This document shows, in pieces, positions 1 to 8,211 of a DNA stretch of 64,000 nucleotides. Numbering within the stretch: the stretch's first letter is position 1; every line of letters starts with the position of its first letter. The notes under the pieces are model-generated. The model did no database searches. It was not told where the DNA came from and saw nothing but the letters and a program-made list of their open reading frames with translations. The translations under genes were made by a program, and so were the position numbers. This DNA is from Acidobacteriota bacterium (GTDB lineage: Bacteria; Acidobacteriota; Holophagae; Acanthopleuribacterales; Acanthopleuribacteraceae). The stretch is taken from the NCBI GenBank assembly GCA_020637335.1, contig JACJWC010000020.1:26577-90576 (forward strand), given 5' to 3'.

Positions 1-1414
1 AATTGAGGATTCGTCCGCTCCAACAGGTGTTGGGCGTGGGACCATATGCATCCCAGGGAAAAGCCCACTCCGGCCGAAATACCGGGCCGTTGGGGCTCAC
101 ATACTTATAGGACCCAGCCCAAAAGTCACCAAATCCCTCACCCATTGCACCCGTATCACCGCCGGACCAGTTGCTGCCATTAATGCCAAAGTGAATGGCG
201 TGCCCGTATTCATGCAGAATGACAAATTGGTCCTCATTGTCGTCCACACAACCATGACCAAAGGCCAGTCGGTTGGGTCCCGAAAGGTAATGCGAGTTAT
301 CCTCCCCATTAAACCCATCCGAGTCCGCACCAATCGATAGTTCTTGAATCCCGGTCGCACCAGTAAAACCCAGACTCTGGATATGCCTTTGACTCTGGTC
401 AATGTGGAAATAGGTCATCGCATCGTTAAATGCATTATTGCCGCGCTGGAACCCACTCCAGTTACCATTGTTCGTTGTGCTTGGCGGCGTTGCCGGCGGT
501 TCGAAGTCAATAATCTGAACCCACGGACCGACAAGGCTAAAAGTGCCGGCGTTATTGGTGATATCGAGAAGTGTCCGTGGGAAATAGGCGTTGGTGAACG
601 CGGAAGCCGGACTTGTATCAACCAGGGTTTCGTCTTTGAGGCTAGTCCGCGGATCGGGATCAAACAGGGAGGCCTGACCCATAGCCAGGACGGCGGCTTT
701 CATTTCAGATTGCGCAGCCTGGCGCCGCCTAAAACGATTGAGTTCAGAATCTCGATTGAGAAAAGGTCCTTCCGTTCCCAATTCAACCTGCACCGGCTTC
801 CGCGTCAAAGCTGTATCGCGCCAGCTCAGGATTTCCCCCGTTTGTGCATCAATGACATGCTCCCAATAGCCAAAAGGCTGTTCCACGAAGATTTGGTTGA
901 CATAAGACAAAATGAACGAACCGTCCTGGGGAACAAACACCAACTGGGAAGTTGGCAGCTCCAATAGGGGACCCGTGACACCGAGATGGGACCATGCCAA
1001 TTCATATGCATCATCCTCAGTTAAAAAAGCCATTTGGCTGCGAAATCTTTCGGGAACCGGGAAAACATTATTGCTGACCTGATAAACAGACCCATCCTGG
1101 TAGGCCAGACTTACAACGATCTGGCCTGACCAAACGGGTACCCCATCCAACATCTGCTGAAAGGCATAATGCGAACCGACTAAACTGTGTTTTACCCCAG
1201 CAAAACGCAACTGATTCAAGTCATCGATGCCATATTTCACGGCATTTTGAGCCAGGTAAGCCCATGCCGCATCCAAGCCCTGGCCAGCCACTTGGTCCCG
1301 CTTGTTCCATTCCAAGCGCGGTGTTTCTCTGCCATCCACGTGGTTGGCCGAAAAATCTTGGCCAAATGCCAAAGGCATCCCGATTAAACACAGAAATATC
1401 CTAAACCTTGTCAT
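1..1414 (-). CDS. Secreted M36/fungalysin-like zinc metallopeptidase, 3' end outside window
   Basis: About 471 codons are visible and the frame is open to base 1, so the C-terminus lies outside the window. The ATG at 1414 follows an AGGAGG ribosome site and opens a Sec-type signal peptide (MTRFRIFLCLIGMPLAFG). Residues of roughly 30-230 look like an FTP/PepSY-type propeptide region (A-W-x-Y-L-A-Q-N, later VIDAQTGEILAW). The zinc site is HEYGH at residues 401-405, with a downstream GEGFGDF whose Glu426 fits the third zinc ligand; this pairing is typical of gluzincins of the M36 type. Role: probable extracellular protein degradation, made as a zymogen. It resembles the complete M36 protease at 57579-60257 but is a different protein. 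Family M4 is a less likely alternative. Confidence 0.8.
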   Translation of the reverse strand, partial: MTRFRIFLCLIGMPLAFGQDFSANHVDGRETPRLEWNKRDQVAGQGLDAAWAYLAQNAVKYGIDDLNQLRFAGVKHSLVGSHYAFQQMLDGVPVWSGQIVVSLAYQDGSVYQVSNNVFPVPERFRSQMAFLTEDDAYELAWSHLGVTGPLLELPTSQLVFVPQDGSFILSYVNQIFVEQPFGYWEHVIDAQTGEILSWRDTALTRKPVQVELGTEGPFLNRDSELNRFRRRQAAQSEMKAAVLAMGQASLFDPDPRTSLKDETLVDTSPASAFTNAYFPRTLLDITNNAGTFSLVGPWVQIIDFEPPATPPSTTNNGNWSGFQRGNNAFNDAMTYFHIDQSQRHIQSLGFTGATGIQELSIGADSDGFNGEDNSHYLSGPNRLAFGHGCVDDNEDQFVILHEYGHAIHFGINGSNWSGGDTGAMGEGFGDFWAGSYKYVSPNGPVFRPEWAFPWDAYGPTPNTCWSGRILN

Positions 1415-1876
1415 ACATCCTCCTCTAAAATGTACCCCTATCTTAGAAACGCAGTGCTGAGAATGGAAGCACCCAATCCCTTTTTGCCCAAATTTCAAAA
1501 AAACACCCACATCAGCTACAAGCGTGTTGCCTCAGAAACCAGCTCCGGCGGTCGCTATTTCGATGGCGACCAACCCCGCCCGCACAAACAAAACCCGTAG
1601 CAAGCGAATCCCACCCCAAGCTGTTAAATTTAATACCAAACCCCGTCATTATCCGGCATCGAACGGTCCCACCTCTTGCCGGCGACTGAGAGCCCATCCA
1701 CCTAGGTAGATGGGTTAAGAGCAGCACCGGGTTGGAGCACTTCACGAAGGAGATGCCTTTCAAGCCCATCCTCACAAAAAACGACCACACGTTTTTCAAA
1801 CCACCGTTTTAAGGAGGGGCACCCTTGCTATTTCAACACAGCAGATGGCTGCCCTCATGGCCAACAACGACGAGCC
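1415..1876. other. Gene-free stretch between protease and IS remnant
   Basis: I see no convincing gene here. It holds the upstream region of the minus-strand protease and the undefined left part of a degraded IS element. A 22-bp near-perfect palindrome lies at 1693-1714 (CCCATCcACCTAGGTaGATGGG). It could be an IS end or an operator, but nothing else supports either. Confidence 0.4.
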
Positions 1877-2786
1877 GTAATCGAACCCATCCGGCAGGCA
1901 AGGCAACTCGGCTGCTCCATCCGTCTTTCCTGCCAATCCATTGAATTAGCGCGTTCAACCTATTACTCCTGGCTGAATCCAATGCCTAAATCGAATGGTT
2001 CCAATGGGAAACGGGTCGCCAACCGATTAACTCAAGAAGAGCGCGATCAGTTGCAAACACTGCTTTTTGATCCCCTTTATGCGGATCTCAGTGTTTTCCA
2101 GCTTTATTGGCACGCTTTTAATCAAGGTCGGTTCATGGCCTCCTTGAGCACGTTTTACCGCATCGCCAAGTCCATCCAGGCATCCGGTGACCGTCGCCCG
2201 CTTGCCACGCATCCCAAACGCACCCCGCCGATCCTGCTGGCCACCGGGGTTAACCAGGTTTGGTGTTGGGATATTACCCGTCTGCCGGGACATGTGTGCG
2301 GCCACCACTATTTCTTGTTTGCCTTGATTGATTTGTACAGTCGCTTCGTCATTGGTTGGATGTTGGCCACCAAGGAGAATGCGGAGTTGGCCTGCCACTT
2401 TTTAAGGGAAAATATTCGCCACACCCAACGGGATTTTCCCATTCAGCACCTGGTTAACCATTAACCATTCCGATCGGGGCGCACCCATGATGGCATCTTC
2501 CACCCTTGATTTCCTCTGTTCGAGTGGTATCAAGGTGAGCTTCAGCCGGCCGAGGGTCAGCGATGATAACCCCTTTATTGAATCTCTTTTCAAAACCCTC
2601 AAATACACGCCCAGCTACCCGGGATTCTTTTTAAACCAAGCCGAAGCGGATACCTGGCTGCACCAATTCACCCAGCGATATCACCATCTTCCGCACAAGG
2701 GTCTCAATGGCTACACGCCCTACCAAGCTTATACTTCTCAATGGGTTCCAATCTTTCAAAACCGCCAGGCAGCACTTGACCTCTAA
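1877..2786 (+). pseudogene. IS3-family-like DDE transposase (OrfB-type), frameshifted
   Basis: Two frames together make one rve-type transposase. The reading frame runs in from upstream (AVIEPIRQARQLGCS..., then STYYSWL) through the internal ATG at 1982 to a TAA at 2462; the rest continues in another frame to 2786. Motifs: WCWDIT (first Asp), DLYSRFVIGW, HSDRGAPM (second Asp) and DDNPFIES (catalytic Glu), followed by the usual LKY and HLPHKGLNGYTPYQAY tail. The break is a 7-bp tandem duplication (TAACCAT at 2455-2461 and 2462-2468). Removing one copy restores LVNHSDRGAP in frame. No clear terminal repeats were found. It is inactive as written. Confidence 0.8.
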
Positions 2787-3059
2787 TATCAAAAGTATCC
2801 TGCCCGTTTTTCAAAACCGCCCAAGGCGAAACCCTTACCCAACATGGTTTCCATCAACGTCCATACCGTCAAAACCCACATGGACTGGCCCCACCCAACA
2901 CATCTAAACCCATTTCCGCCCCAAGTCCACTGCCCAAAACAAGCAGATTCAGGCATTGCTACACTCATTTCAAATACAACTGTGTCCAATTTCCCTTGAC
3001 ACCTTCCGCTCCCTCGGAAAAGAGGACACATGAGACTATAGAACGGGGGAAAACAAGAA

Positions 3060-3341
3060 ATGAGCAAAAAGTATACGGATTAATTTAAGGGTGAAGCGGT
3101 GAAGCTGGTTAAAAACCAAGGATATAGCGTTTCAAAAGCAGCGGAAAGCTTAGGGATTTCCTGGCCGACCCTGGATAAATGGATCAAGGCCTTTGACCAG
3201 GAAACGGGGTCGGAGTTTGGTGGAAATCCGTTTGAGATGCAGCGGGAACTCAGGCGGCTAAGGGAAGAAAACCGTCAGTTGAAAATGGAGCGCGAAATCC
3301 TAAAAAAGGCGACGGCCTTCTTCGCCAAGGATCTGAAGTGA
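3060..3341 (+). pseudogene. IS3-family OrfA (HTH protein) with early stop codon
   Basis: The frame reads MSKKYTD-stop-FKGEAVKL. Codon 8 is TAA (3081-3083), whereas the second copy of this element at 12074 has GAA there (MSKKYTDEFK). Beyond the stop the frame is an ordinary OrfA: an HTH around AAESLGISWPTLDKW and a C-terminal leucine-zipper-like segment (LRRLREENRQLKMEREILKKA). The end overlaps orfB by 4 bp (GTGA). A shorter product could start at an internal codon, but it would lack the start of the domain. Confidence 0.85.
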
Positions 3342-3910
3342 AGTACCGCTTCATTCAGATGCAAAGCAAGGCATATCCCGTTGAGGTACTGTGCAGGGTA
3401 ATGCGTGTAACCCGCAGTCGTTATTACCTTTGGAGGAAAGGAGTGCCTGGGAAAAGGGAGATTGCCGACCTGAAACTGGTTGCATCCATTCGTGAAATCC
3501 AGCAGCAAACCCATGGGGTTTATGGCAGCCCGCGCGTCACCTTGGCACTGCGAAATCGCGGTCAAACAATTGGAAAAAATCGGGTGGCGAGGGTAATGCG
3601 CCTTCACGGTATCCAAGCCAAAACCGCCCATAAATATAAGGCGACAACCGACAGTCAGCATGGCTTACCCGTCGCCCCCAATTTGTTGGAAAGATCTTTT
3701 GCTGTTGGGCAAGAACAGTCGGTTTGGGTCAGCGATATTACCTATATTTGGACCCGCGAAGGCTGGTTGTATCTATGCGCAATCCTGGAGCTATCGACCC
3801 GAGCGATTCTAGGGTGGTCGATTCAGCCACGCTTGACCAGGTACCTGGTTTTAAATGCTTTAAACATGGCGTGCTACCGGAGAAAAGATCAGTTCCTCTC
3901 CACCGCACTA
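3338..3910 (+). pseudogene. IS3-family OrfB transposase, 3' truncated
   Basis: It starts with GTG overlapping the orfA stop. The N-terminal part is typical of IS3-family OrfB (CRVMRVTRSRYYLWRK; THGVYGSPRVTLALRNRG; NRVARVMRLHGIQAK). The first catalytic Asp is in VWVSDITYIWT, and LELSTRAILGWS follows. The frame then leaves the family near residue 190: the HSDRG motif and the catalytic Glu region are absent and the frame runs into sequence antisense to the subtilase gene. No active transposase can result. The exact breakpoint cannot be set by eye; it lies about 3895-3923. Confidence 0.8.
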
Positions 3911-3923
3911 ATTGAGTTAAAGG

Positions 3924-6326
3924 TTAAAGCCCAATACAGGTCCAGATCTGCAGCATGTCCAGAATGGAAATTCGTAAATCCTGGTCATAATCATACGCCT
4001 CGACCAATGGCCAGTTGACCTGCCCTTCTGTTTGGCCAAACACGGGATAGAGCGACTCTAAATCAGCAAAGTCAAGGACCATGTCCTCATTCACATCCAT
4101 GGCCGGAACAACGACTGTGTATTGGGAAGTGAGCATGCAGCTCCCACCTGTATCGCTGATTGTCAGTGTGTAAGTGGTTGTTTCAGTTGGGGTTGCCATG
4201 GTCGTCAGGCTATTCGGGTTTGACAAACCGGCGGTTGGCATCCAGGAAACAACGTCCGGCGAGCACCCGACCGGGGTGCCTGTCAGTTCCATGGACTCGC
4301 CCCAACAAGTAATCGCACCCGAGGTTTCAATCGCCAATTGCGCGGATGCAACCAAATCGCCTGTCGCGGCTAGGGCAAAGCCTTGTAATCCAACATTGAC
4401 GTCGGTGCCCACGACTTCGATGGTCCATTGGCCGGGTGTGGGGTTATCAACCCACACCTGTTCCACATTGTTAATAGGGTCAGGGCCACCACCGGTCATG
4501 GAGTGACCGGATGCAAACACATTGCCCAAATAAAAAGTGGTGCCATCCGGCTCTGTCACGATCAAATCCAAATCATTACTGACCGGACTACTGGTTCCCG
4601 CCGTCGCAGGCGGTGCGGTGAATACCATACACACTCTTAAGGGTTCCGACCCACTTGAAACTTGGATCTGAAAAGTTTCTGTTTCAGATTGCGCGAGGCC
4701 TTCAGCGTTTCGATGGTCCTGAACCCATAAGTGCGCGTTGTCACCGGCAAAATAGAGGCTGCGATCCAAATTGATCCGGCCCCATCCTTCAACATTGTTC
4801 GGAATGGGTGTATCCAGGAATCCGCCACCGTTGGGGGTGTCCTCCAGCATATTGACCGTACCCACCATGAGGGTTGCTTTGAGCAGCGCCCCACTGGGAA
4901 TCAGACTGTCACCTGGAACGGCCAGTCCGGTTGGGTAATAGCCCTCACGAAAATACTGGCGAACCAGGGCTGCCGCACCAGCCGTCACCGGGGTGGCCAT
5001 GCTTGTCCCACACAAACTCGTCATGCCGCAAGCTGAGTTGGCTTGGGCCGAGGAGGTGCTACAACCGGGTGCAAACACTTCGGGCTTGCGACGACCATCC
5101 AGGATCGTTGGACCCGACCGACACGAACCATGGCGATTGGCAAAGGATGCCGGATTGGAAGAGCCCGCCTCGGTGGCCCCCACCGCCAAAACATTTAAAG
5201 CATTTTCCGGGCTGAGCAGCGGACCCAGGGGAAAGGATGAGTCGTTCATGCAGGCGAACAAGACCAGGTTGTCCTCGTTGTTGTACATGAAAGTGTCGAT
5301 ATCTTCACAATCCTGGGTATAGGCAGTTGCCACAGGGCTACCGTCTACTTCGCCCCAACTGTTGGAGTGGATCCGCGCCCCCACCATATCGTGATTCACC
5401 AATACGGAAAGCAATTGACCTGATTGATTATTCAGTCCCGTATGGAAGGCCAGTTTCGCTTCATAGGCCATGCCGGCACCGCTTAACTGACCATTTTGGT
5501 TTTTTCCGGCAACAGAGCCGGCCACATGGGTTCCATGCGAATTTGCACTGCCCATGCTGTCCAGAGCAACAACCTTTCGGTGCGTGGGCCCAATCGGGTT
5601 TGCATCTAGGAAGAGGCAATGGTTAATGTCCATCCGGCCATCAATGACGCCGACAATTTCACCTTCCCCGTGGATGCCAGCGTCATAGACAGGCGTGTCC
5701 ATGGTGACATTGTTGGGGTCGTCATAAGATTGAATAATCCAACGACTTCGATCATTGCGGTCTTCTCTCCGCGGGACAGGTGCAATCCACGCAACTTCCG
5801 GTAAGCGCGCCACGGCCTGAACCCATTCGGACGTTGCACCGACCACTTCGACCCGCTGGATGCCCAACAAATCAATCCAACTCTGAACCAGGGCACCCGT
5901 TTGACTCAAAAAGTTATTGACTGGGCCCGGATCCTGGTCTGCGTGTAAGCGAATGGAAAGCAAAGGCAGTGGCCCTGCACCCAACAAGGCAGGATGAATC
6001 TTGTAGGCAGGATGGTACGGTTGGAAATAATCAATTTCCGGACGGGAGATTTGCAACCCACGCGGAACTTGCACCAACCAAGCCTGATCCGGAATATAGC
6101 CCAAAAATTTCACGCCTTGACCAGCCAATTCGGCCTTAAGGGTTTGTGAAAAATGAGCGCGACTGTGAACCAAAAAGATTTGGAAAGGTCGGAATGCTGA
6201 GGTTTCTTCGCGCAGTGCCGGATCGATGCTTGGCTCCCCCAGCCGGACATCGATCGGATACGTCAGCAAATGGATCTCCGTATTTTCCTGGGCCTGAAAA
6301 AAAGCCCAAAACAAAAGAAAAGTCAT
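3924..6326 (-). CDS. Secreted subtilisin-like serine protease (S8) with C-terminal EF-hand-like module
   Basis: The ATG at 6326 is chosen over an upstream GTG at 6350 because AGGGG lies at good distance and the signal sequence (MTFLLFWAFFQAQ) starts there, giving 800 aa. The catalytic triad is Asp229 (GVIDGRMD), His264 (NSHGTHVAG) and Ser442 (CGTSMATP). Residues of about 20-200 form the propeptide region. A P-domain/jelly-roll-like segment follows (SNDLDLIVTEPDGT, near residue 590), then an Ig-like segment, and finally two acidic EF-hand/dockerin-like loops (MDVNEDMVLDFADL and YDYDQDLRISILDML) ending WTCIGL. It probably acts extracellularly and is a likely T2SS cargo, which is inference. A truncated IS3 element ends at its 3' border but leaves the stop codon intact. 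Confidence 0.9.
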   Translation of the reverse strand: MTFLLFWAFFQAQENTEIHLLTYPIDVRLGEPSIDPALREETSAFRPFQIFLVHSRAHFSQTLKAELAGQGVKFLGYIPDQAWLVQVPRGLQISRPEIDYFQPYHPAYKIHPALLGAGPLPLLSIRLHADQDPGPVNNFLSQTGALVQSWIDLLGIQRVEVVGATSEWVQAVARLPEVAWIAPVPRREDRNDRSRWIIQSYDDPNNVTMDTPVYDAGIHGEGEIVGVIDGRMDINHCLFLDANPIGPTHRKVVALDSMGSANSHGTHVAGSVAGKNQNGQLSGAGMAYEAKLAFHTGLNNQSGQLLSVLVNHDMVGARIHSNSWGEVDGSPVATAYTQDCEDIDTFMYNNEDNLVLFACMNDSSFPLGPLLSPENALNVLAVGATEAGSSNPASFANRHGSCRSGPTILDGRRKPEVFAPGCSTSSAQANSACGMTSLCGTSMATPVTAGAAALVRQYFREGYYPTGLAVPGDSLIPSGALLKATLMVGTVNMLEDTPNGGGFLDTPIPNNVEGWGRINLDRSLYFAGDNAHLWVQDHRNAEGLAQSETETFQIQVSSGSEPLRVCMVFTAPPATAGTSSPVSNDLDLIVTEPDGTTFYLGNVFASGHSMTGGGPDPINNVEQVWVDNPTPGQWTIEVVGTDVNVGLQGFALAATGDLVASAQLAIETSGAITCWGESMELTGTPVGCSPDVVSWMPTAGLSNPNSLTTMATPTETTTYTLTISDTGGSCMLTSQYTVVVPAMDVNEDMVLDFADLESLYPVFGQTEGQVNWPLVEAYDYDQDLRISILDMLQIWTCIGL

Positions 6327-6516
6327 ATCTAGCCCCTTTTTGACCCCCACAACCCGATTGGGTCAAAATGTCGGGGATCCCGATTCCTTCACATGTGCAC
6401 GCAGGAAATCTCCGCCCGATTCTAATACAAATTCATTAAGCCGACCTTAATAAATTAGTTCGCCAGAGAAGCACATCGAAGATCACCCATCAATCCAGAT
6501 AACAAAAGAACGCAGC

Positions 6517-6900
6517 CTAGAATGTTTTGATGTGTTGACCGAGGACCGAAAACCGTTCGGGCCATGTGGATAGGTAGCCTTTGAAATGTTTTGGCATGCG
6601 TTGCTCGGCTACGGACCTGGCAATGCGCCAAAAATCATTCCGAATGGATGCCGCCCGCGTTTTGGGATGGCTAAGGAGAGCAGGTTCTATGGTAGCGCCG
6701 GTTAATGGAGCGCGACGTAATGGAAAGAGCAGGCGCCACCGGGTCGACTCTTCCTCATTCGACCAGGATTCCACCCAATCGGGCCGGTTGCCCAAAATGA
6801 CAGGCAGATGGTTACTCATGACGGCATAATCGCAGACAGCTGCAGCAAACACGCCAGCCAACGCCTTTAACCGCAACCAAATCCATTCCTTCGGATGAGA
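6517..6900 (-). pseudogene. RAYT-like (REP-associated Y1) transposase, N-terminal remnant
   Basis: The stretch with CDYAVMSNHL followed by WSNEEE and RWRLLFPLRR matches the N-terminal half of RAYT/Y1 transposases. The HUH motif is damaged: where SNHLHV is expected, codon 6804-6802 reads Pro (SNHLPV). The N-terminus is cut near 6900, where an inverted hairpin arm begins, and the C-terminal half with the tyrosine helix and the SxSWFMRCLN motif is missing. The open frame continues upstream through the hairpins (to 6969), but that part is not RAYT. It is dead. Confidence 0.7.
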
Positions 6901-6990
6901 GACCCGAAGGGTCGGGGTATCTTTAGCCTGGGGTTTTAACCCCAGGACAAGCGCAAACCACAACCCCAACCCCGGCAGGGGTTGTGTCTA
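6901..6990 (+). repeat. Left hairpin-bearing inverted arm flanking IS200-type tnpA
   Basis: The arm contains three small palindromes in order: GACCCGAAGGGTC (6901-6913), CCTGGGGTTTTAACCCCAGG (6927-6946) and CAACCCCGGCAGGGGTTG (6967-6984). The whole arm is an imperfect inverted copy of 7607-7697. Confidence 0.75.
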
Positions 6991-7443
6991 TTAATCGTCA
7001 AGGTAATGCGGGTCAAACATCACATCATGTTTCAGCAGTAAACCAATCAATTCGTCCCTTGAGGTCTGGTTTCGGTGGTGTTCCTTTTGGTTACGCACAT
7101 AAGCAATAACCTTGGACAGTTGGGATGCGCTGACGCTGAATATGCCGTAACCCTTTTGCCAGGAAAAACGACCGTCCACCTTGTCATTGTTGTTAATCCA
7201 TATAGTTGAATGTGCTTTTGTCCGTTTGAGTAGGTCCGGAATATCATGACTCGGTTTGAGTTTCACTACCAAGTGAATATGGTCTTCAACACCATCAATG
7301 GCCAACAACTGTCCTTTTTCACCTTGAATAATTCCTGTGATATAACGATAGAGCTCTGCTTCAAAATCCCCATGGATCATGGGATAACGATTCTTGGTGC
7401 AAAAAATAATATGGTAGAGCAAGTTTGAATAAGTGCCCGACAT
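6991..7443 (-). CDS. tnpA: IS200-type Y1 transposase (TnpA)
   Basis: 150 aa, the full length of IS200-type transposases, with no disruption. HUH is His55-Ile-His57 in GVEDHIHLVV and the nucleophile is probably Tyr115 (VIAYVRNQKEHH). The N-terminus (YSNLLYHIIFCTKNRYPMI) is also typical. These enzymes move single-stranded DNA and recognise subterminal hairpins. Here the gene sits between two ~90-bp inverted arms, each with three hairpins, which resembles REP/RAYT units more than an ordinary IS200. The start is ATG at 7443 with only a weak GGA upstream. Confidence 0.92.
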   Translation of the reverse strand: MSGTYSNLLYHIIFCTKNRYPMIHGDFEAELYRYITGIIQGEKGQLLAIDGVEDHIHLVVKLKPSHDIPDLLKRTKAHSTIWINNNDKVDGRFSWQKGYGIFSVSASQLSKVIAYVRNQKEHHRNQTSRDELIGLLLKHDVMFDPHYLDD

Positions 7444-7606
7444 AAGATTTCCAGAATATCCTTGTTGTCAAAATATCAATGTTTCGCAAAAATTTCAACC
7501 CATTATGGAATTAAAATTAACTTCAGTTTTTAGGCTCGTTCCTGGTGTTATTCCGCCTTGGCCTATCAGGGCATTTCTCTGCTCATTTTTTGGGATGCTC
7601 CCCCTC
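7444..7606. other. Short gene-free segment upstream of tnpA
   Basis: AT-rich upstream region of the IS200-type tnpA. I see no gene; a promoter for tnpA would be expected here but none can be called confidently. Confidence 0.35.
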
Positions 7607-7697
7607 ACACAACCCCTGCCGGGGTTGCCCATTTCGTCTACGCCCTCAACCTGTGGTTAAAACCACAGGCTAAATAGACCCAGCCCCTTCGGGGCAT
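7607..7697 (-). repeat. Right hairpin-bearing inverted arm flanking IS200-type tnpA
   Basis: It contains CAACCCCTGCCGGGGTTG (7610-7627), CCTGTGGTTAAAACCACAGG (7650-7669) and GCCCCTTCGGGGC (7683-7695). Read on the minus strand it aligns with the left arm at 6901-6990: the same three palindromes in the same order, with TTTAGCCT conserved before the middle one. Confidence 0.75.
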
Positions 7698-7727
7698 GAT
7701 TGTTTGAGCGGCCCCTGTTGGTGCGGG

Positions 7728-8198
7728 CTAGACAGATTGGTAGGCGCGCTGGGCGGCTGACTTGCCTTGGAACCAGTGTTGACCGTCCTCGCGGGCGGCC
7801 TGCATCAGGCGTTTGACGCTACCGGCGACGAGGTGGAAGCGTGAGCCGAAATGTTGGACCGTGTCCAGCCAGGCGTCTTGATCGATTTCCAGGCGCTTGA
7901 GGATGGCTTCGAAATGGGCTGGGATCGCGCCCGGTTTGTCTGCTCGAATTTGACGGCCGGTCCACTCCAGCAGGGCCAGGAAATCGTCCAAGTCCATGTT
8001 CAAGAAACCTTTACGCGATTCGGTGCTGCGAATCGGACAGAGCCAATCTGCTCGCTTCATTTGGGCCCGCATGTCTTCAATTAACTGCGTTTGATCAAAT
8101 GTAGGATTCGTTTTGGCGGATTCAGGCAATTGGGCCAGGTTCTGTTCGGCCTGGCGGGCCAGGATGCGGTCTTGAGCGGAGGTGTAGTCGGATTCTTC
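7728..8198 (-). pseudogene. RAYT-like transposase, C-terminal remnant (copy A)
   Basis: The frame is open from 8198 and reads EESDYTSAQDRI, then ADWLCPIRSTESRKGFLN and DYDDF-type residues (LDLDDFLALLEWTG), GFHxxA-like QHFGSRF and the AAREDGQHWFQ tail. This is the C-terminal, non-catalytic half of a RAYT-like protein; no HUH or tyrosine helix is present. It is cut at its 5' end exactly where the IS66 left terminal repeat begins (8199). It is closely similar to copy B at 11232-11954, in the same orientation. Confidence 0.75.
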
Positions 8199-8211
8199 GT
8201 AAGCGGTCGTT
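8199..8211 (+). repeat. IS66 left terminal inverted repeat
   Basis: GTAAGCGGTCGTT, identical for 13 bases to the inverse of the sequence at the three right-end copies. Confidence 0.85.

Larger units (their letters stand above)
2996..3923 (+). mobile_element. IS3-family element, right end missing
   Basis: The left end begins near TTGACACCTTCCGCTCCC and is shared, in inverse orientation, with the IS3 fragment at about 11955-12132, including the leader just before orfA. It carries orfA (nonsense mutation) and a 3'-truncated orfB. IS sequence stops close to the subtilase stop codon at 3924, so the right half of orfB and the right terminal repeat are gone. Confidence 0.75.

Noticed and set aside
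344..967. 207-codon open frame on the plus strand
   Set aside because: It lies antisense to the clear M36-like protease with HEYGH, and its translation has no recognisable pattern.
1693..1714. Near-perfect palindrome as an operator
   Set aside because: No adjacent promoter or regulator supports a role; it may be an IS end.
6901..6969. Upstream extension of the RAYT remnant ORF (MGLWFALVLGLKPQ...)
   Set aside because: This part reads through the hairpin arm and is unlike RAYT; it is not coding.
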